Shown here in pieces: positions 18,700 to 28,245 of a DNA stretch of 43,452 nucleotides. The notes under the pieces were generated by a model, which saw only the letters and a program-made list of their open reading frames with translations, had not been told where the DNA came from and did not search any database. The stretch is from Rachicladosporium sp. CCFEE 5018. Lineage: Eukaryota; Ascomycota; Dothideomycetes; Cladosporiales; Cladosporiaceae. How positions within the stretch are numbered: position 1 is the first letter of the stretch; the number at the start of each line of letters is the position of its first letter. A program made the translations under genes and the position numbers. The DNA lies in the NCBI GenBank assembly GCA_002077045.2, contig KZ111176.1, positions 239,906-283,357 of the forward strand, in the 5' to 3' direction.

Positions 18700-19259
18700 G
18701 GTGCGGGAGAGCTGGCGGGACACCTGGGCGAGGCGGAGGGTTGGGGAGGGAATGGTGGGCGATGGATGTATGGTAGCGGGAATGGTGCTAGATATGATCG
18801 GGTGGAAGTGATCTAGATGGATTGGCAACCTGAGTCGGTGAGAGGAGTAAGATGCTGGCGAGTCTATTGCGGCTACATTGTAGACAAAAGTCTCCAATCA
18901 TCTTCAATGACGACAGTAGCTACCAGATCGTGGGGTAATCTGGCGGCTGAATGCCGAGTACAGTTATGGAAATCGAGTAGGGTCGATCAAAATCTATCAA
19001 GTAATATTCAGGTAATAGATTATCAAAGTTGACGAACTGGAAAGCCTCTGGACGACAGTCGATTATAACTCAATACGCTGACTACTAAAACACATGCACC
19101 CTGCCAATGACCGTCTTCGTTCCGTGCGAAGAAACGAACTGGCTGCTCTCTGCGAAATATCGTTCTCCTGTCAACATTGACAGCGTTGCGATGTTGTACT
19201 GTGCCTTCCCTTACTTCCTACACGGTCGTCCCATGACCACTGTATCCTCGCATACAGAA
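18700..19259. other. Spacer: flavoprotein promoter and 3' end of disordered-protein gene, copy B
   Basis: 560 bp equivalent to 4426-4985. It includes the tract at about 19003-19111 that is nearly unchanged from copy A. No gene is seen. Confidence 0.5.
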
Positions 19260-22200
19260 TCAAATCTGTTGCGAAGCAGGAGTCTGCAACGGCAGCACAA
19301 ACCCAGTGGGCCTGAGATCACGCTTGGGCCCTCTAGGAGCCCTCGCCCACCCGCCAGAGCGCTCCTTAGGCGCCTCCGTGCTGCTCTCTCCAGCAGCGAC
19401 GCCGTCCGGTTTTGCTGTGTTGGTAGCCTCCCGCGGTGCCGCTTTCTGGAAGCTTGTCTTGCGTGACCCAGGCGCGGGTGTGCTGTTCGCCGACTTCGAA
19501 GCCGGCGAGCTGGTGGCACTGCCCTCTTTTGCAGCAGCTGGACCAAGCGGACCCTTGCCCTTCTGAGACTTTGGTCCTGGCCTGACGTTCTGCGATCGGT
19601 TGTTCCTCCAGAAGATAGGATTATACCTGGTCTTGACTCCAATCATATTGACATGGCAGCCCTTGCCATCGCGCTCGTATGCTGCAAGGTGTGTTGCAGG
19701 GTCGCGTGTGGTAGCCTCAACGCCCATGTTCAGCTTCGAGTTCGTGCCCATGTGAAGCAGGTTCACGCGGCCGCTGAAGCGCATGTCGTGGTATTGTGTA
19801 TTACGCGGCACGCGAGTGCGAGGTCTGGAGCCAAAGCCCAACTCCTCGTTGAACATATCATCGATTGAGGGCTTGCTCGTGACTTCACTGCTGCTGTCGA
19901 CTGTGAACTGGAACTTCTTCGTTGGCGGCTGCGGCAGCGACACCGTGGCGTTGGCGGCCTTCGCAACATCCAGATCAGTCCTGGTCGAGCTGCTCACAGC
20001 TGCGGCAGCGACCGCATTGGCCTTGGGTGGAGTGCCCGGAGGCGATGGCGGCGTCTCGGTCTGGATAGTCGCACGGTTGAACAGCACATTGAAGCGCTCC
20101 TTCCATGCGTCACTCTCAACCAGAGGTCGCGCTCGACCATCTGTGGTGTTCCTGATCGGCGCAGCGGCTGGTGGAGCGACTGCGGACCCAACATGGGGTG
20201 AGGCTGGCGGCAGCTTGACGACTGGAGCAGGCCTTGGTAGACGCACATGTGGGTGCTTCGCATCACCAGCATTGACCGGATGACTAGCCGCCTCAGGCGG
20301 TGGCGGCGACTGCTCTTTCGACTCGGACAAGGGCGTTAGCGATGCTGCTTGACGCTGTGCACGTAGTGGCTGCTGTGCCGGAGCGCCGGGAAGACGCACG
20401 GTGTTCTCACCTGCTGGCAAGGCGTTCGCCGAAGCCGTCGATGTAGCTGCGGGCTGCGTCTGCGTACTCGGTGGTGCGGGAACAGAACGAGAGCCATCGG
20501 CATCATGTACGAGGTGCTGGACTTTGTCCACACCGCGCTTGCCTCCAAGTCTGGAGGGTGCGGAGGTCTGCTTAAAAGTCTCCTTCAGAACGGTGGGTGG
20601 ACCAGCCTCTGCAACGGTCGCCTTGGCAGCCTCTGCTGCACGAGCATACTGTTGTGGACCATCGACCGCATAGCTGTTCCACCCGCTGGCTTTGGCTCTG
20701 TCGTCAGGTCGCTGATCCCTGTTGGGCTGTGCGCGCGATGGAGGTGCTATAGGACCAGGCACATGCTGCTGCCGGCCCAAGCCAGGTGTTGGGGAGGTGC
20801 CGTTCGCACGTGACTGTGCCATGAAATGATCTGGACGGGAACCTAGGCTGTTTGCCGTGATCGGTCGCGAGTCACCAAAGCCAGGTGGTTGAGTCAGCGC
20901 AGGTGATGCTCCGTCTTGACCGAGACCTTGTGGGGAGATGCGCGCCGAAGTCGGTGGCCGACTCATGTTATTCGGAATCTGTGGAAGCCCACTAAGCGTC
21001 GGTGCGAATGTGCCATTGCCCAGTGCACCACTGGAGCCCCATACGTTGCCACTGCCTGCTGTGGGCCATGGTGCTGTGAAGATGTCGCTCGTCGATGACG
21101 AAAAGGTTTGCTGCTTCTGATCTCCTGACGTTGGGAAAGCTGGCTTCTGCGACAGTGACTGCTGCTGCTGACCAGGTGCACGGCTGGCAAGAGCGGGCGA
21201 GAGGAGGCTGTTGGTCGGCAGGCGCGTCGTCTGGTCAGTCGAGCTCGTGGGCTCGGTCAGACTCGGTACCTTTGCTGATGGTGCACTCGCCGTGCTTTGA
21301 TCCGGTGCCTGCGCCTTCGAAGTGACATCATTGACTGCCGTAGGTGTGGTGGCGGTCTGAGGTGCCGAAGTCGCCGCCGCAGCCTTCAAGTCTGCGAATG
21401 AGGACGGCTTCTCGGACGCAGTATGAGCCTTGGCAGCAGGCTTGACAGCCTCCTTCGCTTTCTGTTCTGCCGCAGCCTTAGCAGCAACAGCTGCAGCTTC
21501 GCGCTCAGAGCGTGACATGCCGGCGCCGCCCAACTCAGCCAGCTTTGCTGCTAATCTGGCTTTGCGAGCTTCTTCCGCAAGTCTGTCGTCCTCCATCCGT
21601 TTCTCGCGCATCTTCGCACTGGCCTCCTTCTTCTCTTTCATGATCTTTTCTTGTAGCTTTGCCGCATCCTCAACCTCAAGTGAAGCACCAGCTGGTGGAG
21701 GCGGTGGCATCTGCTGACTCCACGCGTTCTGTTGCGCGAATGCGGGCGCAACAGGCTCGTGCTTGGCGGACTTCGGCGATGCTGCCGAGTCTTGACCAGT
21801 GATATTGCTGCTACGACGCTCCGCGGCGAAGACTGGCTCGTGAGAATGTGTGGTAGACATGCGCCTGCCTGGTGGTCCACTGGCCTGACTGACACTGGAA
21901 CCCCTGCGGCGTGCCCACGATGGGGGTCCATCGGTCTGACTACTAGTCCGAGTTTGAAACGCTGCTGATGGCTCAGCTGGGCCGCCTGATGCCTGGGACG
22001 GGCGTTGCAACAACGCAGGCTTGCGCGTGTACGAGTCTGACCCCCTGGAAGCTCGACGGTTCTCGGCGGCGGGCTCAAACCGGCCGTTGGTAGAGTTGAA
22101 TAGCTCGCGTTGCCTGCCGTCACCGCTGCGCAGTGTACGATCGAAGGCATCCGGGGCCATCTCGGGCAACGCCGGTCCAGATGGTGGAGCTTGCTCGTAC

Positions 22201-23534
22201 GCACGTGCGTCCTGAGTTGCGAATGGTGTCGGCGTTGCATGATATTGAGTTGGAGGATTCACCAAAGGCACAGTGTCGACTTTCGGGATGGGTGCCCACG
22301 GTGACTTGACAGCCGTGGCGACTGGGCTTTTAGCTTTGAGTGTCGCTTTCTCGGCACCAGTGTTCGATGCTGAGTTACTAGCCGTCTTTGCAATGCCGGG
22401 TCGCAAGATGGTCTTCGGTGGTCCGGTAGGTGCATTATGCTTGTTCGCAATTGACAGCATTGGCTTCGCCATCTCAATAGGCTTCTTGGGGGGTGGCATG
22501 GCAAGCTCGGCCTCTTTCCGGACAGGCGTAGCGTCGGCGGGTGTGAGGTTCGTCTTGGTGCCATCCATCCATACGACTGTTTCCGGAACCCAGTCATCGT
22601 CTTCATCATCGATATCTGCCCATTTGTTCTCCTTTCCTTCCCCATCGGATTGCAGCCTAGTTGCCAGGTGTATGCCGTACTGCTGCTTCAGCTCTTCATC
22701 TGTGAACTGCTTTCGTGGCGCAGGTGCTGTTGGTCTGTTCTTGTTCCAGACCTTACTAGCATCAGGTCCACTCAGGGTATCTGAGTTCTGGCGAGCTTTC
22801 TGTGCGATCAAAGAAGCTCCGGTCTTGGCGATGAGGCGTGGCTTTAATGCGGCTGACGCAGCGGTGCTAGCAGGAGCGGCTAGAGGCAGGTCAGTCCCGT
22901 ATCTATGTGTCACTGGCACGAAGCGCAGCTTACCTTTCTCGCCACCCTTTGCAGCTGCTGGCACTGGTGTCAGGGACTTTGCCAAGAAGCTCTTCGACAC
23001 TGATACCCTGCTGAAGGTGGTCGCCTTCTTCACGCTCTCTTTGCGCACATGCCTTTTCTCATCCTTGGACTGGTCTGCAGCATCTGCTCGACTGGTCTCT
23101 GTGTCTGAATGAACACTTGGGTCCGCCGATGTATCGTGCAAGGCTGTATCCTCTGCAGACTCTCCGTGAACGCCACTTGACAGCGGATCACTCGCGCTAC
23201 CCGTGCTATCCTCCTGCTTGGCTTGTGCAGGCGTCTCGACTATGACAGTCTCGGCCGGCTGCTCTGCGGCGTCCCCAGCACTTGGTTCCGCGGCAGGCTG
23301 CACAGCATCATCTCCCGTATCCTTGACTCCGAGCGAGCCATTAGAGGCGGCAGCGTCGGAGTTCTGCGACTTGGCCGAAGCAGTCTCATCGGTGGTTATG
23401 GGCGTTGAAGCGTGTTGAGTGCCGTTGGCAATTGCTGGAGTGGTGTTGTCGTTCGAAGCAACGTCGGCAAGCGGAGACGAGCCGCTCGCCGACTCGGTGT
23501 TGATTACCACATTGTGGCTGTTCTGCTCTGCCAT
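19260..23534 (-). CDS. Large intrinsically disordered protein, copy B
   Basis: A single frame of 1424 residues from the ATG at 23534 (alternatives at 23576 and 23678). It is one residue shorter than copy A because KAPASKEA becomes KAAPREA near the C-terminus. All the ordered islands named for copy A are kept. Differences are unevenly spread: the N-terminal third (about 22000-23500) has many substitutions, whereas about 19600-21400 is almost the same as copy A even at silent sites. For a disordered protein that is unexpected and suggests homogenisation between copies. Function unknown. Confidence 0.85.
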   Translation of the reverse strand: MAEQNSHNVVINTESASGSSPLADVASNDNTTPAIANGTQHASTPITTDETASAKSQNSDAAASNGSLGVKDTGDDAVQPAAEPSAGDAAEQPAETVIVETPAQAKQEDSTGSASDPLSSGVHGESAEDTALHDTSADPSVHSDTETSRADAADQSKDEKRHVRKESVKKATTFSRVSVSKSFLAKSLTPVPAAAKGGEKGKLRFVPVTHRYGTDLPLAAPASTAASAALKPRLIAKTGASLIAQKARQNSDTLSGPDASKVWNKNRPTAPAPRKQFTDEELKQQYGIHLATRLQSDGEGKENKWADIDDEDDDWVPETVVWMDGTKTNLTPADATPVRKEAELAMPPPKKPIEMAKPMLSIANKHNAPTGPPKTILRPGIAKTASNSASNTGAEKATLKAKSPVATAVKSPWAPIPKVDTVPLVNPPTQYHATPTPFATQDARAYEQAPPSGPALPEMAPDAFDRTLRSGDGRQRELFNSTNGRFEPAAENRRASRGSDSYTRKPALLQRPSQASGGPAEPSAAFQTRTSSQTDGPPSWARRRGSSVSQASGPPGRRMSTTHSHEPVFAAERRSSNITGQDSAASPKSAKHEPVAPAFAQQNAWSQQMPPPPPAGASLEVEDAAKLQEKIMKEKKEASAKMREKRMEDDRLAEEARKARLAAKLAELGGAGMSRSEREAAAVAAKAAAEQKAKEAVKPAAKAHTASEKPSSFADLKAAAATSAPQTATTPTAVNDVTSKAQAPDQSTASAPSAKVPSLTEPTSSTDQTTRLPTNSLLSPALASRAPGQQQQSLSQKPAFPTSGDQKQQTFSSSTSDIFTAPWPTAGSGNVWGSSGALGNGTFAPTLSGLPQIPNNMSRPPTSARISPQGLGQDGASPALTQPPGFGDSRPITANSLGSRPDHFMAQSRANGTSPTPGLGRQQHVPGPIAPPSRAQPNRDQRPDDRAKASGWNSYAVDGPQQYARAAEAAKATVAEAGPPTVLKETFKQTSAPSRLGGKRGVDKVQHLVHDADGSRSVPAPPSTQTQPAATSTASANALPAGENTVRLPGAPAQQPLRAQRQAASLTPLSESKEQSPPPPEAASHPVNAGDAKHPHVRLPRPAPVVKLPPASPHVGSAVAPPAAAPIRNTTDGRARPLVESDAWKERFNVLFNRATIQTETPPSPPGTPPKANAVAAAAVSSSTRTDLDVAKAANATVSLPQPPTKKFQFTVDSSSEVTSKPSIDDMFNEELGFGSRPRTRVPRNTQYHDMRFSGRVNLLHMGTNSKLNMGVEATTRDPATHLAAYERDGKGCHVNMIGVKTRYNPIFWRNNRSQNVRPGPKSQKGKGPLGPAAAKEGSATSSPASKSANSTPAPGSRKTSFQKAAPREATNTAKPDGVAAGESSTEAPKERSGGWARAPRGPKRDLRPTGFVLPLQTPASQQI

Positions 23535-24329
23535 AACAATCTCGCCGACTGAAGTTGGAGAAAACGTGTCAGTCATGTGTATCCGGGAAGCAGGATCGGG
23601 ATACGTGCATGACGTCCGACAAGGCCACGTGAGCTCAGTGTTGGCTGAGAGAACGTGAACGTGATGGATGTTCAGCATAGGTGCTGTCTGCAGCTCCTTG
23701 CGACTGTGATGGTGAACCGCGTAGGGGTGAACAAGGGTGAAGTACCTATAGGTGTATGTTGACCGGCGCCACGCTGGTGGTGATCGGGGTGGAGCACGGT
23801 GGAAGTGAGCTGCAGAGGCACGTTCGCGGATTGGGGCGCGTGCTGGCGCGGAGATGTGTTGCGGAGAGAGGTACGCTTCGGGTACCTCGTGGGTGTGAGG
23901 AGGGGGAGATAGGGTTGTTTGATGTGAGGGGATGCAGTGATGTCGTCGGCATCAAAGGAGCGTGGTACGTGTGGCTGAGGTCCGAGTCACGCGCCAGTGC
24001 CAAGACAAATCGGAGGCGACCGCCGTGTGAGCAAGAGCTCTCACATGTACTCATCATGAAAGGCTGACTGTGACAGCAGAACAACGACACTGCAATGTAG
24101 ACTAGAGTACTGTAAACCAGAGTGGCGATGATCGAGACGACTTAGTGGTAAGGCTTCTCCGCACTAGAACACTAAGCAACGCCTTGAAAGCACATGATAA
24201 GAAAGTAGAATGTCTCTCATGACTACTCAATGAGAGACGCCGAGTGATGTGGTTTTGTGACGCCTTGATGACTAGTATGTACAGCTACTCGGCACTCTTC
24301 TCCAGCTCCACTCAACGTTTACCCTCCGC
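23535..24329. other. Spacer: disordered-protein promoter/5' UTR and ATP17 3' end, copy B
   Basis: 795 bp equivalent to 9264-10057. The promoter-proximal half is close to copy A. The half near ATP17 has scattered substitutions. No gene is seen. Confidence 0.5.
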
Positions 24330-24928
24330 TCAGTGAGCATTGTTCTTGTGGTGTCCTGCTTACTGTTAGCTCTATCCTACGCTGCCACCGCCCGCTCTGG
24401 AATACTCACGGAGATGGAAGTAGTAGTTGTTCGCATATCCGAGCACTAGAATGCCACCAATGACATGCACAAGCGCTGCCAAACTTGTTAGTCCTCCACC
24501 TTCACGGCCTCTTCCAATCATCCCAGTCTACTCACGCATCGCCCTCGCATTCTTCCCGTTCATGTACCGTGCCTGGTATCGCTCAATGAGGCCCTTGGGT
24601 TGTGGTGCGGGTGCGGCGCCTCGGGGCAGCTTCTCGTAGAATGAGACGACTCTTTGCATGCGCGCTGCGTCTGCTGCGCCGCCGATGGCCTGCGGGTCGA
24701 CATGTCAGTCTGCTGGTCTGTTTCGTGTCCATTCATTCCAATGCCCGAGGTCGCGCCAGGTTGTGAGGGGTCATAGTTGGGTCCGAATGTAGTGTTGAGA
24801 GGTATCTGGGGGGCTTCGCGATGGCTGGACTTACGGAGGGGGATGCGATCTGGGAGTCTGTGTCAGCGCTGTTCATCATACTCTCGTCGCTATAGTCTCA
24901 CCTTCGGAGGAATCAGGGTGGACACCAT
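24330..24928 (-). CDS. ATP17: ATP synthase subunit f, mitochondrial, copy B
   Basis: Five exons with the same lengths as copy A (27, 15, 154, 66, 26 nt): 24928-24902, 24849-24835, 24689-24536, 24475-24410 and 24355-24330. This gives 95 residues. All splice sites are GT-AG, and the 15-nt microexon is conserved. The only residue change seen is Pro for His in GAAPAPQP. The introns nearest the 3' end differ strongly from copy A, while the exons hardly differ. This is the pattern of a gene under purifying selection in both copies. Confidence 0.93.
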
Positions 24929-25109
24929 GGCTGCGAATGTTGAGCTGATCTGAGGTCTCTCTTGATGTCGGCGCGGATGGGAGGTTGCGACTTCAATGTC
25001 TCGAAGCTTGGCGGGAAGACTGGTGGTCTGTGCGGTACGCCTCTACGACAGCGAGCATTAGAGTCCTGAGTCCCAGAAAACAATAATGAAACCTCATCTC
25101 ACCGCAGAC
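24929..25109. promoter_or_regulatory. Bidirectional promoter ATP17 / NDUFS4, copy B
   Basis: 181 bp, the same length as in copy A, between the divergent starts at 24928 and 25110. An extra ATG at 25086 is in frame with NDUFS4 but absent from copy A, so 25110 is kept as the start. Confidence 0.7.
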
Positions 25110-25901
25110 ATGGCACCGTTACAGCGCTTCGCAGCTTCCACACTGCGAGCATCGACTCGGCCAGCCATCACACGACGAGTACCAGCCGCCAGCATCATCG
25201 CAAGTCGCAGCGTATCAGATGCCTCGCCCGGCGACCGAGGGACATCCTCACCCTCAGCTGCGCCAGGAGCACGGCCAGGATCTTCAGCAATGATACGGCA
25301 GGAGGGAGCATCGGAAGGACAGCCCAGACATGCACCAGACTACGACGCCGTGGTGGACTACAGGACCTCGTGAGTAGTTGAGAGGACTGAGATCCCAGAC
25401 ACGAAGCTCATACAAGGCCTAGGAACTTCTCTCCAGTCCCCATGCGCGTAATGGACGGCTCTGAGCCAGGCCTCGACACTCCGGCTGCAGTCCTTTCCGG
25501 CGCCCCCACAGAGCTGCAAGCAAGGACAGTCCGGTACGGTCATGCCCTCACTGCATTTCACCTGCTTGACTGTATCGCTCACAGTATCTAGCATCTACCA
25601 ACCCGCCAAAACAGCCACGCAATCCGGCTCCTGGCACGGCCACCACTGGCGCATGGACTGGGACGTCATGTCCAAAGGCCACCGCTGGGAGAACCCGCTC
25701 ATGGGCTGGCAATCCTCCGCAGACGCCATGCAAGGCACACGACTAAGTTTCAACTCGAGGGAGGATGCGATCAACTTCGCGAATAAGCAGGGCTACGAGT
25801 ACTTCGTGCAGGAGCCGAATGAGCGGAAGTTCGTGCCCAAGGCGTATGCGAATCAGTTTCTGCACGATGCGGGGAGGTTGAAGCAGGTGAGGACGAAGTA
25901 A
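25110..25901 (+). CDS. NDUFS4: NADH:ubiquinone oxidoreductase NDUFS4-type subunit, copy B
   Basis: Exons 25110-25369, 25423-25533 and 25592-25901 have the same lengths as copy A (260, 111, 310 nt) and give 226 residues. Both introns are GT-AG (53 and 58 nt). Intron 2 starts gtacgg, where copy A has gcacgc. Protein changes are confined to the presequence region (Thr to Ile, Ser to Ala, Ala to Ser). The mature core is the same. Exon 2 differs at many silent sites and the introns are not alignable with copy A, while exon 3 is nearly identical until its last ~50 bases. Confidence 0.92.
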
Positions 25902-26340
25902 GAGGGAGAACGCGTAGTCGGTGTACATATGGATCAAAGGCCCTTTCACGACATTGAGGTGTTGCACATGCCTGCGTGCAGCTTCTCTCCTTCACCTTAC
26001 GGTGAAGTATGCACGGTATGCACAGCATACTCGCACGCCCTTTCCAACACATCTTTCGTCTTGTTCGAGTCGCAAGCAGTCTGCAACAACGCTCTCTAGT
26101 GGAGAGCTCACGGGTAGACTAAGTCATAACAGGAATTTGTGACCATCTTATGCTTTCCCACTCACTACATCTGATCTGATGCAAGCCATGTTGAATGACC
26201 ACCCGTCCAGAATATCAGTAAATACTGTATCCAGCGTCTCCACTCACCCGCAACAAAGAAACGTCAATCACAATGTCAATCCCACTACTGACGCAACCCC
26301 TCAAGACATCACCTAGAGCTTCAGCTCCGCGCCATGATGC
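25902..26340. other. Convergent spacer NDUFS4 / GNAT, copy B, unrelated to copy A
   Basis: 439 bp between convergent genes. The stretch of about 25945-26185 has no visible counterpart in copy A. Short shared anchors flank it on both sides. No gene or terminal repeats are seen. Confidence 0.6.
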
Positions 26341-27240
26341 CTACACCCCTCCCATAACCTTCTCGTCCACCCTCGGCTGCCTAACCATAATATCCAGCTC
26401 CACATGCTTCTTCGCCCTTTGCAGATAGATGTTCTTCTGCAGCTCAAACCCCATCTTCCCGTATATGATCCGATTGACAGCATGACTGCTCTCCAGATAA
26501 CACACCCTCCCTTCCGCGTCAGCTTGTTTCGAAACATGCTCGATCACCTTCCTGGCGTAGCCTTTGCCGCGCCCCGTGGAGCGAGTACCGATGTATACGA
26601 GGTACCAGGAGTCGTCGTTAACTTCGGGGCCAAGGACTTGCAGCTTGGTGTCGTTCAGCAAGGGCAGGAACTCGGAGAAGAAGCGCGTTTTGCCTTCCGG
26701 AGAGAGCTGGTAGTTGAGGCGCCACATTCCGGAACGGAGGAGGGTGGGCGTGTCGTCCATGTTCTCGCCCGGTGGCATCCTGTCCGCGTTGATCGTTAGT
26801 ACCAATACTTCAGTTCCCTTTTTCTCCTCGAAATGCAGAATCACTCACCAACAAGCCACACAATCATAGTTCGGCCCTGAGCTCAGCACCAGCCCTTTCA
26901 ACAGATGGGCATAGGCGATGTACTCAAAGATCTTGACATGCAGCTCCCACTTCTGCTCCCTGGTCCAGTGCTCCCGATCCGGCGTATCGAGAAAGTACCA
27001 CGAACTCTCGTCCTCCCTGAAAGCCTCAGCCAGCGTTTCCGCAGCCTGCTTATACTCCTCCAGCTTCAAGACCCTCACACCTTCACCCGCTGAGTTCGCT
27101 ACCGCTTTATCCACAGCTTCGCGAGCAGCAGTATTCTGCACCTTGATATCCACGATTGGATGAGGTGGGTTCAAGGCGTGCTTGCTGCTGCTGGCGAGCG
27201 TGATGGTGCTGGCGCCGATCGACTGAGCGGTTTGCGCCAT
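26341..27240 (-). CDS. GNAT-family N-acetyltransferase, copy B
   Basis: Exons 27240-26849 and 26779-26341 with a 69-nt GT-AG intron give 276 residues, as in copy A. The RSTGRGKG acetyl-CoA motif is intact. Exon 2 and the last 57 bases of exon 1 are strongly diverged from copy A, mostly at silent sites, whereas the 221 bases 26906-27126 are identical to 12688-12908. The open reading is kept throughout, so both versions look functional. Substrate unknown. Confidence 0.87.
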
Positions 27241-28245
27241 GATTGCGGATTACTTAACGTCGAGTCGAAATACGGACGTTTACTCAGCGGGATGAAGGTG
27301 CGGCCTTGTTTGCGGATGTTGCAGGAATCCGACATCGACGTGCGTGCTATGCTGGGTGGGTATGGGGTGTTGGGGGAGGGTGTCATGCAGCAGATTGGGA
27401 TGTATTGTTCTAATAGTGTAGTTTAGGAAAACTTGAAGCTGTTACAGTAGTGAAAGTAGACTGATAGCGAAGACGGACTTGGTGGTACCTGGAGAACAGA
27501 CAAACGTTCGAGAGGAGCTTACGAGTGAGATCCTGATATACCTACGTCCGGGTGATCAGAACGATTGGAAAGCCGAACAAACGCTGATCCCACGTTTGAC
27601 TAGCCAGAGCTGCAGGGTCGTATCGGCCAGACCCGCAGGAAGATAGGCGGATCTAGTGGCGTGGAATGTAGGATCTTCGGGGCTAGAACAGACCAGACAA
27701 TCCGAGCACATCGCTGTGATGCTGTGGACGGGGAGTAGATAGCTGCCACGCGTGCCACGACTGGTGCACGACATCGCGTGCAACATACATCGTCTCGTGT
27801 CTCTTGGATTGCAAGTGGAAGGTGACGTTGTTGGATGCCGGCGGTCTTCGGCACTGATCCGTTCGGCTGTGCATGCTCGATTTGGACTACTGCAGCTTGC
27901 CATCGTATCTGAGGCGAGAGATGTAGCGGACCTCAGCTAATCGAGCAAACGTCTCATCAACGAGTCGTATCAGCTGTCAAAACGCAATCCGGCAATCATA
28001 TATGCTCATAATACCACTAGTACCATCACTGCGTGTGTACGAACCCACAGCTGATGGGTGCCACTGCAGCGTGGGATGATGATCAGCAGCTCAAGCTATC
28101 TGTAGCACAGTGTTGTTGTTATACATGCCGACTCTGATCGGCAGAGCCTGGGCTATCTCTATGGATTAGTCACTACCCCATCTCATGCAACGCCTGCACG
28201 TCGCTATGCCGTGCAATCTACTCATGCAGCTCCCGTACGTATTCC
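27241..28245. other. Spacer GNAT promoter to RPN1 3' end, copy B
   Basis: About 1 kb, close to copy A along its length. It includes the weak WD40-like relic. No other gene is supported. Confidence 0.5.
27556..27903 (-). pseudogene. Possible WD40-repeat relic, copy B
   Basis: Here the minus-strand frame containing DPTFHATRSAYLPAGLADTT and LQLW is open from 27903, but its upstream part no longer matches the frame with NNVTFHLQSKRHETMYVARD. Small indels near 27840 change frame relations compared with copy A, which argues against a constrained protein. Low confidence. Confidence 0.22.

Noticed and set aside
25086..25109. Upstream in-frame ATG of NDUFS4 copy B, adding eight residues
   Set aside because: Copy A has no ATG there (acgaaacc). 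The downstream ATG is shared and begins a normal presequence.
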